From positions 1 to 64,000 of the forward strand of contig JANQLY010000022.1 in assembly GCA_028280345.1 (NCBI GenBank): a stretch of 64,000 nt of DNA. The letters run 5' to 3'. Made by a program: the position numbers and the translations under genes. Below are positions 32,604-42,705 of this stretch, piece after piece (positions within the stretch are counted from its first letter, which is position 1; every line of letters begins with the position of its first letter). The notes beneath the pieces are model-generated. The model was not told the DNA's origin, made no database searches, and saw only the letters and a list, made by a program, of their open reading frames with translations. The DNA is from Pseudomonadales bacterium (lineage in GTDB: Bacteria > Pseudomonadota > Gammaproteobacteria > Pseudomonadales > UBA7239).

Positions 32604-34379
32604 ATCAACGCCGCCAGTGACCGCCATATGGGTTTGCGCAGTTTTCTCGACGCCCTTGTCGAAGACGGGCGTATTGAGCAGGGAGATGCCAATATCATTG
32701 CTGGCACCACGCGCAGTAGTGAGCAGTCAAAGCAGCACCCATTAATTTATATTGGTGAGCAGAGACTTAACGATCTGAAAAACCCCGGCCAGGTTCTCGA
32801 TGAAGAGTTATTGACACTGTGGTTATCGGAAAAATCCGGTCTGCCCTACTACCATATTGACCCATTAAAAATTAATGCGGCGAAAGTGACCGATGTAATT
32901 TCGTTTGGCTATGCCAAGCGTCACGGTATTCTATGTGTGGAAGTCAGGGCTGATGAGGTGGTGATTGCAACGGCACAGCCCTATGTAACGGAGTGGATCG
33001 ATAGCGTTGAGCAAATTGCCAAGCGCCATGTAACCCGGGTTGTAACCAAACCTTCCGACATTAACCGTTACATGGCCGAATTTTATTCACTGGCCAACTC
33101 CGTTAATCAGGCCGTGCAGGAAGAGTTCAGTCAAAACGTCAACATCACCAATTTCGAGCAACTGCTTGAAATGGAAAAAGCCAGTGACCCCGATGCCAAT
33201 GACAATGCGATTATCAATATTGTGGACTGGTTGCTGCAGTATGCGTTTGAGCAGCGTGCGAGTGATTTGCATATTGAGCCGCGCCGCGAATATGGCCGGG
33301 TGCGCTTTCGTATTGATGGTGTGCTGCAACCGGTTTATCAGCTACCTAACAAGGTTATGATAGCGGTCACAAGCCGTTTGAAAATTCTCAGCCGCATGAA
33401 TGTCGCCGAGCGCCGCTTGCCCCAGGATGGTCGTATCAAAACCAAAACACCCCAGGGTAATGAGGTGGAGCTGAGGCTTTCCACACTACCGACCGCGTTT
33501 GGAGAAAAGATGGTAATTCGGGTGTTTGACCCGGATGTGTTGTTAAAAAGTTTTGCCGAGCTAGGCCTGATCAATGAAGATCACAATCGCTGGCAAAAGC
33601 TGATCGGTAACCCGAATGGGATTGTATTGGTTACCGGGCCCACGGGCAGTGGTAAAACGACAACGCTCTATACCTCGTTAAAGCAGTTGGCCACCGATGA
33701 AGTAAATGTCAGTACGATCGAGGATCCGATCGAAATGGTGGAAGATTCGTTTAACCAGATGCAGGTTCATCAGCAAATTGGTCTCGATTTTGCCACGGGG
33801 GTGCGCACGCTGATGCGCCAGGACCCGGATATTATTATGGTTGGCGAGATACGGGATTTTGAAACTGCGGATATGGCAATGCAGGCAGCGCTCACGGGCC
33901 ATTTGGTGATTTCTACTCTGCATACAAATGATTCACCAACGGCGGTTAGCCGTTTGCTTGACCTTGGAATTCCCTATTATTTGATACGCGCTACGGTACT
34001 CGGTGTGATGGCGCAACGTCTGGTGCGACGCCTGTGTGAAAACTGCAAGGAAAAAATACCGGTAGATAACGAGGGCTGGCAACAAATCACGGCTCCCTGG
34101 AAGGTTACGGCACCGGAATTTATTTATAAACCGGTGGGCTGCCTCGAATGCCGCAACACTGGCTACCATGGACGCGAAGGCATCTATGAAATTCTGGTTA
34201 TGTCGCCTGAGGTAAAAGGCCTGATTGAAAGTAATACCGATCTTGCACAGCTACGACAACAGGCAATGCGTGAAGGTATGCGTACTCTGCGTTTAAGTGG
34301 TGCGCAAAAGGTTGCCCAGGGCTTAACGACGATTGAAGAAGTTCTCAGGGTGACGCCAGAGCAGGAAAAAGCCAAATAG
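32604..34379 (+). CDS. GspE/PilB-family secretion/pilus ATPase
   Basis: A hexameric ATPase of the type II secretion/type IV pilus group. An N-terminal MshEN-like domain occupies about residues 10-150. The ATPase has Walker A GPTGSGKTTT near 344, IEDPIEMVEDSFNQMQV (Asp box), GEIRDFETADMAM (Walker B) and STLHTNDSPTA (His box). A CENC...CLECRNTGYHGR zinc motif follows. The first ATG is at 32628 but has no ribosome binding site. AGGGGA lies just before an in-frame ATC at 32604, so a rare AUC start is suggested and used here. No other pilus or secretion gene is near, so its machine is unknown. Confidence 0.87.
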   Translation: MNAASDRHMGLRSFLDALVEDGRIEQGDANIIAGTTRSSEQSKQHPLIYIGEQRLNDLKNPGQVLDEELLTLWLSEKSGLPYYHIDPLKINAAKVTDVISFGYAKRHGILCVEVRADEVVIATAQPYVTEWIDSVEQIAKRHVTRVVTKPSDINRYMAEFYSLANSVNQAVQEEFSQNVNITNFEQLLEMEKASDPDANDNAIINIVDWLLQYAFEQRASDLHIEPRREYGRVRFRIDGVLQPVYQLPNKVMIAVTSRLKILSRMNVAERRLPQDGRIKTKTPQGNEVELRLSTLPTAFGEKMVIRVFDPDVLLKSFAELGLINEDHNRWQKLIGNPNGIVLVTGPTGSGKTTTLYTSLKQLATDEVNVSTIEDPIEMVEDSFNQMQVHQQIGLDFATGVRTLMRQDPDIIMVGEIRDFETADMAMQAALTGHLVISTLHTNDSPTAVSRLLDLGIPYYLIRATVLGVMAQRLVRRLCENCKEKIPVDNEGWQQITAPWKVTAPEFIYKPVGCLECRNTGYHGREGIYEILVMSPEVKGLIESNTDLAQLRQQAMREGMRTLRLSGAQKVAQGLTTIEEVLRVTPEQEKAK

Positions 34380-34384
34380 CCGAG

Positions 34385-35698
34385 ATGAAACCTGCCAAAA
34401 TAGTTTTTATTTTTTCCTGCGGGTTTTTACTTTACTGCGCTTTAGCCTGGTTATTTAAATGGCCCCCCTACCCACAGGTGGCCGACAGTCTATATGAAAT
34501 ACGCCTGTTAATGTCTGGTGGTTCGGCGCCGCAGGAAGGCAACGGTAAAAAACCGCCCCACCTTTTTCCGCTGCGCTACCACAACTACGGTGCGACAACG
34601 CATGATGCAGCTACTTTGGCCCCGGGGGTGACATTGCTCACCACCTACTGGCCGGATTACGAATGGCGCAATGGAATACGGCTGATCGATGCAGAGGGTA
34701 AGACCTTGCACCATTGGAATATTGACCCCAAAGCACTATTTCCGTTTAAAAATATCCCTAAAAATACTTATGTACACGGTAGCTATCTGTTTCCCAATGG
34801 TGATGTCCTGTTCAATATTGAATACGCAGGCCTGGTGCGGATGAACGCCTGTGGTGAAGTGTTGTGGACGATTGAGCGCCAGACACACCACTCGGTGTTT
34901 CGTGATGAACAGGGCAACTTTCGTGTTTCAGGCTATCGCAAAGTGCCTGCCGGCAGTGAACGGGCGAAGCAGTTTGTACCGATACGCCGGCCTTTTGGTG
35001 AAGATACGTTGTTAACCATCTCTCCGCAGGGAGAGATATTGCAGGAAATCAGTTTGCTTGAGGCGCTTTATAACAGTGACTATAAACATTTGCTCTGGCA
35101 TTACGATCGCGTAAAAAGCCCATGGCAAGGTGATGTGTTACACCTCAACGATATTGAGGTGCTTGGCACAGAGCGAGCAGAAGAATTTCCCGGCTTTGTG
35201 GCGGGTGATGTGGTGATCTCGGCCAAGTTTATTAACACGGTAGCGGTATTGAGTGCAGAAGGAAAAATCAAATGGTTGACGTCGCAAACCTTTACCCACC
35301 AACACGACCCGGATTTTGAAAGCGGGGGTTGGATTACGGTGTTTGACAACCGTACTGATGGTTCCCATGACGGACGTTATCTTGGTGGCACGCAAATAAA
35401 AAGCATACACCCGTCAAGTGGTGAAACCCGGATACTGTATCCGCCACCTGGCGCTGCGCCAATCTATACCGGTGCCGGTGGCAAACACCAACTACTTGAT
35501 AACGGCAATCGATTGATTACCGAAGCACAGGCCGGGCGCGTGCTGGAGGTCTCTGCTGAAAGTGATCTGGTCTGGGAATGGGTGAACAGTCCCTATAGTG
35601 AAGGGGGTGAAGAGAGTGAGTTTGTTGCCGAGATTCTTGAAGGTACGCGCTACAACCTTGATCCCGAAACCATCAACGGCTGGAACTGTTCTCGCTAG
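34385..35698 (+). CDS. arylsulfotransferase-like (ASST-type) beta-propeller protein
   Basis: A 437-residue protein with an N-terminal membrane anchor (IVFIFSCGFLLYCALAWLFKW). A beta-propeller of the arylsulfotransferase type follows, with repeats such as GIRLIDAEGKTLHHWNID, PNGDVLFNIEYAGLVRMNACGEVLW and DPDFESGGWITVFDNR. True aryl-sulfate sulfotransferases use a catalytic histidine; HH and TFTHQHD are present, but the assignment is by fold. It starts 5 bases after the GspE-like gene. The same locus has a PAPS-type sulfotransferase and a GT-C glycosyltransferase, which suggests a sulfated or modified glycan or lipid. Confidence 0.75.
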   Translation: MKPAKIVFIFSCGFLLYCALAWLFKWPPYPQVADSLYEIRLLMSGGSAPQEGNGKKPPHLFPLRYHNYGATTHDAATLAPGVTLLTTYWPDYEWRNGIRLIDAEGKTLHHWNIDPKALFPFKNIPKNTYVHGSYLFPNGDVLFNIEYAGLVRMNACGEVLWTIERQTHHSVFRDEQGNFRVSGYRKVPAGSERAKQFVPIRRPFGEDTLLTISPQGEILQEISLLEALYNSDYKHLLWHYDRVKSPWQGDVLHLNDIEVLGTERAEEFPGFVAGDVVISAKFINTVAVLSAEGKIKWLTSQTFTHQHDPDFESGGWITVFDNRTDGSHDGRYLGGTQIKSIHPSSGETRILYPPPGAAPIYTGAGGKHQLLDNGNRLITEAQAGRVLEVSAESDLVWEWVNSPYSEGGEESEFVAEILEGTRYNLDPETINGWNCSR

Positions 35699-37137
35699 TC
35701 AAGCGACTCGCGTACCTTTTCGTAGACACGCAGCTTATGAAACTGTACTACACGGAAATTTATACTTGCGTCACGCATCCGTTGTTCGTCCTTATGATAA
35801 TTAACCACGTAGGAAAATAACAATAAATCGCAATCGGGTTGGTTGCGATGATAATTAACCAGCCTTTCATGTTTTTCCGGGGATAAATAATAACGATAAT
35901 AAAGATCTATGCCCCGCTTGGTGCTGCCTTCAAACCACGGTCTGACCGGTATAAGGCAATCATCGGAGCTATAGTGTTCATTAATATAAGCAGACGCTTC
36001 ACGCCACTGCTCTTTTTTCTGGCTAAATGGGCTGTAAAGACCCATCGCAAAAGCAAAGATAAAAATAAACAATAGCAAACCGTATAACACCCGGCTTGCA
36101 GCGCTGTGTACCTGTCGGGTGTCGAGTTGGTCAAACAAACAGGCAAGACAAAATAACAGTAGCGGAACTGACACAAGCAAGTTGCGCCCGGTGATAATCG
36201 GAGTGTGATAACTGACAGCGACAATGCCGACAAAAAAAATGCCAAGAATGGATAAAGGAAATTGCAGCGACTTTAACATCGAGCGCTCTGACTTGCCGAA
36301 CAGGCACAATGCAGCTAACAGTATAGATACCAGTATTAGCAGTGGATATAAAAACTGTGGCAGCCTGCCAAAAAACAGTGCGTAAAAGTCGGTCAGAATT
36401 TCAAACACACGGTTTTTAATCCAGAAGTTGCCGCCAGACTTGCCAAGCAGGAACTCGCTGTGAAAATATAACCAGCTAAACAGCGGTAGAGCCGCTAACA
36501 GGAAAATACTGGCGATCAGTAACAATGATGAAAAATTGCGTTGTCGTGCAAGGCACAGAGCAAGCGCAAATGCCTGTGCGCCAGCAAAAGCAAAATAAAA
36601 AAAATGCAGCAAACAACCGGCTAAAGTAATCAATAGCCAGATAACCAGAGTGCTGGCTTTGAGGGTTGTCAGTAATTCGTCGCGCAATTGAAAGACAGCC
36701 GGTAGTGACAAAGCCGCCAGTGCATACACCAGGGAATAAGCACGCAGTTCCATTGAATACCAGGTAATTCCCGGAATGCCGAAAAGCAACAGACTGTACC
36801 AGGCCCAGCCGGTGCGTCCGAGCCAGCGGCGCATCCATAGTACAGCGGTGACGAGCAAAGCAGTCGAGATCAAAAACGGTAAGGCGCGTAATGCGGCATC
36901 AGACTGGAAACCCAGAGTGTGCCAGCCAAATAACAGGGTGTTAAATAACGGGGGATGAACATCGGTTAATAGCCAATTATGCAACAGTACCGAAAAGCTA
37001 TCGCTTGTGGTGCTTGCCGATGCGGAGTAAATCTCATCGCGCCATAGCGACTGTTCGCCGAGTAAACAGGCGCGCCACACGACCAGTACAGCAACGATTA
37101 CCGGCCATTTGTCCAGCAGGGTTGTTTTTATTGGCAT
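35695..37137 (-). CDS. GT-C fold glycosyltransferase (family 39-like)
   Basis: A 480-residue membrane protein with about ten to twelve membrane segments. It has a GT39-type first loop: QSLWRDEIYSASA carries the catalytic-type Asp-Glu, and TDVHPPLFNTLL the second motif. Such enzymes move sugars from polyprenyl phosphates to proteins or lipids at the outer face of the inner membrane. The stop overlaps the convergent ASST-like gene by 4 bases. I take the ATG at 37137; an ATG at 37158 in an unusual CCCCGACATGTCGGGG palindrome adds seven residues. Confidence 0.82.
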   Translation of the reverse strand: MPIKTTLLDKWPVIVAVLVVWRACLLGEQSLWRDEIYSASASTTSDSFSVLLHNWLLTDVHPPLFNTLLFGWHTLGFQSDAALRALPFLISTALLVTAVLWMRRWLGRTGWAWYSLLLFGIPGITWYSMELRAYSLVYALAALSLPAVFQLRDELLTTLKASTLVIWLLITLAGCLLHFFYFAFAGAQAFALALCLARQRNFSSLLLIASIFLLAALPLFSWLYFHSEFLLGKSGGNFWIKNRVFEILTDFYALFFGRLPQFLYPLLILVSILLAALCLFGKSERSMLKSLQFPLSILGIFFVGIVAVSYHTPIITGRNLLVSVPLLLFCLACLFDQLDTRQVHSAASRVLYGLLLFIFIFAFAMGLYSPFSQKKEQWREASAYINEHYSSDDCLIPVRPWFEGSTKRGIDLYYRYYLSPEKHERLVNYHRNQPDCDLLLFSYVVNYHKDEQRMRDASINFRVVQFHKLRVYEKVRESLD

Positions 37138-37350
37138 TTTATCGGCACACCCCGACATGTCGGGGTTGCTAGTTTGTCTTAATAATAACGGGGTTAAATA
37201 TACCGCAATCCATGACCAGACACCTAAAAACCTGAATTTTGCCGCCAGGACATGGTAAAGTGCAGCACAGAGCAGCCTGTCCGGCCCAGCCGGGCAGTCG
37301 CTATTATTTGGAATATAAAACTATTTGGGTTATAAAAAATCATTCGAGCT

Positions 37351-37632
37351 ATGAGAAAAAAACCGGCTTTTTACACAGTACTGACTTTCGTCACCTTGTT
37401 GCTGGCACTGATTACGCTACCGGCTCAGGCTTATGTGGGCCCGGGCTCCGGCCTCTCGGCTGTCGGCACGATTGTGGCTCTGGTTATCGGTTTGTTGGTG
37501 GCCATCGTTGGCTTTGTCTGGTATCCGCTCAAGCGTCTGTTCAAGGGACGCAATAGTAAAGAGCAGGCAGAGAGTACTGAAGCGCCAGAGAGCCCAGAGG
37601 GTAAAGACCCGGCCAGTGGCGAGCAGCAATAG
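37351..37632 (+). CDS. small membrane protein of unknown function
   Basis: A 93-residue protein. A signal-like N-terminus (FYTVLTFVTLLLALITLPAQA) is followed by YVGPGSGLSAVGTIVALVIG, one more membrane segment, and a charged C-terminal tail rich in Glu, Pro and Lys. I recognise no domain. It starts a same-strand unit with the next two genes (gaps of 27 and 4 bases), suggesting a common function with the sulfotransferase. Confidence 0.65.
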   Translation: MRKKPAFYTVLTFVTLLLALITLPAQAYVGPGSGLSAVGTIVALVIGLLVAIVGFVWYPLKRLFKGRNSKEQAESTEAPESPEGKDPASGEQQ

Positions 37633-37659
37633 TCATTTATTGCTTTATTACCGCCGCCG

Positions 37660-38088
37660 ATGTCGATGAGTTCAATCCTGACCTTTGCGGTTGCGATTGC
37701 AACGGTGGTGCTATTTATCGAAATCATCAAGCGCCTGGGCCTATTGGTGTCTGCGCAGAAAGTTGGTACAACCGCAAAGCTTGCCGCACAAACGGTTGCG
37801 GATAAAAACCTCAGTGATGATGAGAAAGAACAGCGTATGCAAAGCTACGCGGTTACATTGTTCAAGCAATTTTTTATTCTGTGCGGTGGTTTTGCGCTGG
37901 CGTTACTGATACCAACGCTGCTTGTCTATGGCCTCGGCCTGACACCGTGGCTTGATGCAGAAGCGATATTTGCATTAATGATGAGCTGGACGTTTATTAT
38001 TGTTGCAAGTGTCTTGTCGGTAGTTCTGCTGGTCGTAAAACCGCGTTCAAGCGGCAAGGTACCATCTGCAGACACAGACCCAGATTAA
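37660..38088 (+). CDS. three-segment membrane protein of unknown function
   Basis: A 142-residue protein with membrane segments near residues 5-25, 70-95 and 104-127, separated by a helical soluble part (KVGTTAKLAAQTVADKNL). No family is recognised. It lies 4 bases upstream of the sulfotransferase gene and is probably translated with it. Confidence 0.65.
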   Translation: MSMSSILTFAVAIATVVLFIEIIKRLGLLVSAQKVGTTAKLAAQTVADKNLSDDEKEQRMQSYAVTLFKQFFILCGGFALALLIPTLLVYGLGLTPWLDAEAIFALMMSWTFIIVASVLSVVLLVVKPRSSGKVPSADTDPD

Positions 38089-38092
38089 AACA

Positions 38093-39163
38093 ATGTATAA
38101 AGCGAGCTACAGCGCCCTCGACAAATTGCTACACCGCGTGGCTTTTGCGAGTGACAAAATGCAAACTGTACTTGCCGAGCTGGAAGATGACCTCTATCGC
38201 AAGCAAATAGCGGCACAAACAATTCAAGCGCCGGTATTTATTGCCGCACTGCCCCGCGCAGGTACCACAACCTTGTTGGAACTGTGTGTAGCAACCCGGG
38301 CATTTACTTCTCATACTTATCGACAAATGCCGTTTATTCATGTGCCGCTGTTGTGGCACAAGTTTGCACAACGTTTTGCTGCTAACCAGGAAAAGCACGA
38401 GCGTGCTCACGGTGATGGTATTTATATCAATGTCGACAGCCCCGAAGCTTTTGAGGAAGTTATCTGGAAAAGCTTTTGGAAAACACAATACCAGCCGTCG
38501 TGTATAGAGCCGTGGCAAGAAACCGCTAATGTCGCGTTTGACACCTATTTTAAGCGACATATTTGCAAGCTGCTAACACTTGGGAATCAGCCGGGTCTGC
38601 GTTATTTGTCAAAGAACAATCTGAATATTGCCCGCCTGTCTTATCTGGCAAAGCTGTTTGATGATGCGGTTATTGTTGTGTTATTTCGGGAACCGGCAAA
38701 CCATGCCCTGTCTCTACATAATCAGCATCTGCGTTTTTGTTCGCTACATGAAAAAGATGGCTTTGCACGGCAGTACATGGCAGATATTGGCCACTTTGAC
38801 TTCGGGTTAAACTTGAGGCCGATAAATTTTGCTCAATGGTTTGAGCAACGGCAAAACCGCGATAATAAAGATGTGTTTTTCTGGCTGGAATACTGGTTAA
38901 ACAGCTATCGGTATTTGTTGTCGCACACAACACCGGCACTGCACTTTGTTTCCTATGACAGGCTTTGTGAAAACCCGACAACAGGCCTTGAGCAGCTTGC
39001 CGGTGTTTTGCGGCTGAATGAACCGCGGGCGCTGATAAATCAGGCTGAAAAGATTAACAAGCCTGCAATAAAAACATTGGCTGCTGAAAGCCCGGCACAA
39101 CAGTCATTGTTAAATGAAGCATCGGCACTTTATGCGCAGCTATGTGAGCGTTCGATTATTTGA
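38093..39163 (+). CDS. PAPS-dependent sulfotransferase-family protein
   Basis: A 356-residue protein. APVFIAALPRAGTTTLLELC near residue 44 is the 5'-phosphosulfate-binding loop, a P-loop-like LPRAGTT in the family. VIVVLFREPANHALSLHNQHL is the 3'-phosphate-binding segment (RxPxxxxxS-type). These enzymes move sulfate from PAPS to hydroxyls of sugars, lipids or phenols. The acceptor is not predictable. It ends the three-gene unit at 37351-39163, and the ASST-like protein and glycosyltransferase lie beside it. Confidence 0.85.
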   Translation: MYKASYSALDKLLHRVAFASDKMQTVLAELEDDLYRKQIAAQTIQAPVFIAALPRAGTTTLLELCVATRAFTSHTYRQMPFIHVPLLWHKFAQRFAANQEKHERAHGDGIYINVDSPEAFEEVIWKSFWKTQYQPSCIEPWQETANVAFDTYFKRHICKLLTLGNQPGLRYLSKNNLNIARLSYLAKLFDDAVIVVLFREPANHALSLHNQHLRFCSLHEKDGFARQYMADIGHFDFGLNLRPINFAQWFEQRQNRDNKDVFFWLEYWLNSYRYLLSHTTPALHFVSYDRLCENPTTGLEQLAGVLRLNEPRALINQAEKINKPAIKTLAAESPAQQSLLNEASALYAQLCERSII

Positions 39164-39272
39164 ATATTCCGGGGGCAGCTTTGGATAATGGTAAGCGTGT
39201 CAAATACAGCGATACTTGCTATATTGGCGGCGCCAGAGTCGGCTTTATTGAAGCCATCAAGAGGATAAACCT

Positions 39273-39992
39273 ATGAGCAAACAGATCGGATGGATCACAC
39301 TCCGAACCCTTACCGCACAGCTTATAGTGTTTGCCCCGTTGCTATTGTTGTCATGGGGGACACAGGCAGCAGAAGCTGAAGCCGAAACAGATGGCTGTCT
39401 GAAAGAAAAAACCCAGGTTGTTTGTCTCAATGAACGACTGCTGGCAAGTGGGGCCGGCAAGAGTCTGCCTAATGATAGCCTTGTGGTCGGTCTGTCCAGT
39501 GCGTATACCCTGAGTGTTCCGAGCGACCAGTGGGTGCACATGTGGCCCGGGTTGGAGCGCCCTGAAGATCTGCTGCTTGTGCATAGCTCGGGGCAGGCAT
39601 TTGTGCAAGTGGACTGGCTTGGTGGGCAGATGGTGCCCTATGACCTGGCAGCTCTGGAGCAGGTAGAGAAGATGGCGTTAAAACTTGACGCCGAGCCCGT
39701 GCCGATTCCGGTAGATGTCTGGCCCTACCAGGAGCAGGGTGCAATCTACGAACTGTGCTATTTCACCGACAAGGATACGCGGGAGTGCATGTATTCAGCT
39801 GTGGCACTGATGCCCGGTGGGACTGTGCGCTTTCTTGCCATGACGGCGCTAGAGGAAGCGTTGATGGTTGAAGTACTCAAACTGATTCTTTCTATTGATA
39901 TTGTTGTAGTCGAGGCGGACGACACATCGTCTGTGCCTGCACCCGTACCTGTGCCTGCACAGGAGCAGCAAGTGACTCCACCCGCGCCATAA
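39273..39992 (+). CDS. exported protein of unknown function with Pro/Val-rich tail
   Basis: A 239-residue protein. A signal peptide (LTAQLIVFAPLLLLSWGTQAAEA) is followed by a domain with paired cysteines (TDGCLKEKTQVVCLNE and LCYFTDKDTRECMY) and a C-terminal low-complexity tail of Pro, Val and Gln. A GAGGATAAA site precedes the ATG. No family is recognised. It may be periplasmic or surface-attached. Confidence 0.65.
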   Translation: MSKQIGWITLRTLTAQLIVFAPLLLLSWGTQAAEAEAETDGCLKEKTQVVCLNERLLASGAGKSLPNDSLVVGLSSAYTLSVPSDQWVHMWPGLERPEDLLLVHSSGQAFVQVDWLGGQMVPYDLAALEQVEKMALKLDAEPVPIPVDVWPYQEQGAIYELCYFTDKDTRECMYSAVALMPGGTVRFLAMTALEEALMVEVLKLILSIDIVVVEADDTSSVPAPVPVPAQEQQVTPPAP

Positions 39993-40007
39993 GGCAAGGT
40001 ACAGCGT

Positions 40008-40562
40008 ATGAGCCAACCAATAAGACGCCACGAGGGCAAAACTCCACAGCTTGGTGATCAGGTTTATGTGGATGCTTCTGCGGTCATTATCGGTGATGTG
40101 GAAATCGGAGCTGACTGCTCAGTCTGGCCCCATGTAGTGATTCGCGGTGACATGCACCGTATTCGTATCGGCGAGCGCTGCAGTATCCAGGATAACAGTG
40201 TGCTGCATATTACTCACGATGGGCCGTTTGATCCAGGTGGTTGGCCCCTGACTCTGGGTGATGAAGTCACCGTGGGTCATCGGGCGGTATTGCATGGTTG
40301 CACCATTGGCAGTCGCGTGCTGGTCGGTATTGGTGCAATTGTTATGGATGGTGCTGTGGTGGAAGACGATGTCATTATTGCCGCTGGTGCATTGGTGCCG
40401 CCAGGCAAGACGTTGCAAAGCGGTTATGTCTACGTGGGCGCGCCGTGCAAGCAAGCGCGTGAGTTGACGGACTCGGAGCGAGCGTTTTTCAGCTACGGTG
40501 CAAATAATTACGTGAAACTTAAAAATAAATACCTGGCACAGAAACAGGCTGACGTAGATTAA
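40008..40562 (+). CDS. gamma-carbonic-anhydrase-like protein (YrdA family)
   Basis: A 184-residue trimeric left-handed beta-helix protein. VIIGDVEIGADCSVWPHVVI, RIRIGERCSIQDNSVLH and VTVGHRAVLHGCTIGSRV are the hexapeptide-repeat strands. The zinc-ligand histidines of the family are seen in LHITHDG (near residue 65) and VTVGHRAVLHG (near 88-93). Some members have carbonic anhydrase activity, many do not. It is followed by transketolase about 100 bases later. Confidence 0.92.
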   Translation: MSQPIRRHEGKTPQLGDQVYVDASAVIIGDVEIGADCSVWPHVVIRGDMHRIRIGERCSIQDNSVLHITHDGPFDPGGWPLTLGDEVTVGHRAVLHGCTIGSRVLVGIGAIVMDGAVVEDDVIIAAGALVPPGKTLQSGYVYVGAPCKQARELTDSERAFFSYGANNYVKLKNKYLAQKQADVD

Positions 40563-40668
40563 AGCGAACGAAAAAGCCGGTATTTTAGCGATAAATCTTG
40601 ATTGCCCGCAGCGGCGAGCTGAGGGACAATAGCCGCCTTTAATCCAGCAGTGATCTTTGAGGAAACTT

Positions 40669-42666
40669 ATGTCATCGACAACACCCTCCCGTCGTGATTT
40701 GGCCAATGCAATTCGTGCATTGAGTATGGATGCCGTACAACAGGCCAAAAGTGGCCACCCCGGTGCACCAATGGGTATGGCCGACATCGCCGAAGTACTG
40801 TGGAACGACTTTATGGTACATAACCCGGCGAACCCGAACTGGCTTGATAGAGACCGTTTTGTACTGTCCAATGGCCACGGCTCGATGCTGATTTATTCAC
40901 TGTTGCATTTAACCGGTTACGAGCTGCCGCTCAATGAGTTGAAAAATTTTCGCCAGCTGCATGCGAAAACTCCGGGCCATCCGGAGTATGGCTATGCACC
41001 GGGGATAGAAACCACTACCGGACCCCTCGGTCAGGGCATTACCAATGCAGTGGGGATGGCGATTGCAGAAAAAGCGCTCGCCGCACAGTTTAACCGCGAC
41101 GGGCACAATATTGTCGATCACCGCACCTGGGTGTTTCTCGGTGATGGTTGCCTGATGGAAGGTATTTCCCACGAGGCGTGTTCACTTGCGGGCACACTGG
41201 GCCTGGGCAAGCTGGTGGCGTTCTACGATGATAACGGTATTTCTATTGATGGTGAGGTCGACGGCTGGTTTACCGACGACACCGTCAAACGCTTCGAGTC
41301 TTACGGCTGGCAGGTGATTCCAAAAGTTGATGGCCACGACCCGGAAGAGATTGCGCTCGCGATAGAGACAGCGGTCAGGGAAACAGACAAGCCGACACTG
41401 ATTTGCTGCAAAACCGTGATTGGTTTTGGCTCCCCGAACAAGGGAGGCAAGGAATCTTGTCACGGCTCTCCGCTTGGCGAAGAAGAGATTGTACTGACCC
41501 GGGAACGGCTTGGCTGGAGCCATGGTTCATTTGAGATACCTGATGATATCTACGCAGGCTGGAATGCAAAAGACAAGGGCGCTGCTGCCGAAAATGATTG
41601 GCAGGCCCGTTTTGAAGCCTATCGTGCCGCCCACCCCGAACTCGCAAACGAACTTATTCGCCGGGACTCCGGTGAGCTGCCAGCTGATTTTAGTGCAAAG
41701 GCCGATGCCTATATTCAACAGTGCCAGCAAAGCGGTGACAGCATTGCGAGCCGCAAGGCCTCACAAAACAGCCTCAACGCCTATGGCCCCCTGTTACCAG
41801 AACTGCTCGGTGGTTCGGCGGATCTTGCGGGCTCGAACCTGACCCTGTGGCAGGACTGCCAGGGTCTCGATGCCAACGATGCGAGTGGCAACTACATCTA
41901 CTATGGCGTGCGTGAATTCGGTATGAGTGCCATGATGAATGGTATTGCCTTGCACGGTGGTTTTATTCCCTACGGTGCGACTTTCCTCGTGTTTATGGAA
42001 TACGCGCGCAATGCCGTGCGTATGGCGGCATTGATGAAACTGCGCTCAATCTTTGTTTACACCCACGACTCCATTGGTGTGGGAGAAGATGGGCCAACCC
42101 ACCAGCCGATTGAGCAGCTCACCGCGTTGCGGGCAACGCCGGGCCTCAATACCTGGCGCCCATGTGACACCGTTGAGTCTGCGGTGGCCTGGAAGCAGGC
42201 ACTATTGGCCGCCCGCCCGTCGGCGCTGATCTTTTCTCGCCAGAGTTTGGCTCACCAGCCGCGCACTGCAGAGCAGGTGGATGCGATTACCAAAGGCGCC
42301 TATGTGCTCGCCGATTGTGACGGTGAGCCGGATCTGATTTTGATTGCCACAGGTTCGGAAGTCGGTGTAGCTGTGGAAGCGGCCGAGCAGTTGTCAGATA
42401 AAAAGGTGCGCGTTGTCTCCATGCCCTGTGCGGAAGTGTTCGAGCAACAGGATCAAGCTTACCGGGATGACGTGCTGCCGCCAGCAGTACGTAAACGCAT
42501 TGCAATTGAAGCGGCGCACAAAGACTATTGGCATAAGTATGTCGGCCTTGATGGCCGAGTGATTGGTATGGATCGCTTTGGTGAATCTGCTCCGGGCGGA
42601 GTGTTGATGAAAGAATTTGGCTTCACGGTTGAAAATGCGGTCGCGGTTGCCCGGGAGTTACTTTAA
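40669..42666 (+). CDS. tkt: transketolase
   Basis: Transfers two-carbon ketol groups between sugar phosphates in the pentose phosphate pathway, using thiamine diphosphate. The start is the ATG for [14 protein letters not shown], with GAGGAAAC just upstream, giving 665 residues (usual 660). [18 protein letters not shown] is at the N-terminus. The thiamine diphosphate motif [20 protein letters not shown] lies near residues 155-175, and [14 protein letters not shown] and [15 protein letters not shown] in the second half. The product is cytosolic. Confidence 0.98.
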   Translation: MSSTTPSRRDLANAIRALSMDAVQQAKSGHPGAPMGMADIAEVLWNDFMVHNPANPNWLDRDRFVLSNGHGSMLIYSLLHLTGYELPLNELKNFRQLHAKTPGHPEYGYAPGIETTTGPLGQGITNAVGMAIAEKALAAQFNRDGHNIVDHRTWVFLGDGCLMEGISHEACSLAGTLGLGKLVAFYDDNGISIDGEVDGWFTDDTVKRFESYGWQVIPKVDGHDPEEIALAIETAVRETDKPTLICCKTVIGFGSPNKGGKESCHGSPLGEEEIVLTRERLGWSHGSFEIPDDIYAGWNAKDKGAAAENDWQARFEAYRAAHPELANELIRRDSGELPADFSAKADAYIQQCQQSGDSIASRKASQNSLNAYGPLLPELLGGSADLAGSNLTLWQDCQGLDANDASGNYIYYGVREFGMSAMMNGIALHGGFIPYGATFLVFMEYARNAVRMAALMKLRSIFVYTHDSIGVGEDGPTHQPIEQLTALRATPGLNTWRPCDTVESAVAWKQALLAARPSALIFSRQSLAHQPRTAEQVDAITKGAYVLADCDGEPDLILIATGSEVGVAVEAAEQLSDKKVRVVSMPCAEVFEQQDQAYRDDVLPPAVRKRIAIEAAHKDYWHKYVGLDGRVIGMDRFGESAPGGVLMKEFGFTVENAVAVARELL

Positions 42667-42705
42667 AACCGTTGCTATCAGCTATTTTTATAGAGAGATG
42701 TAGAA

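Noticed and set aside
37150..37165. CCCCGACATGTCGGGG palindrome near the glycosyltransferase start
   Set aside because: Sixteen bases perfectly palindromic but with no matching copy elsewhere noted; could be a regulator site, yet nothing ties it to one.
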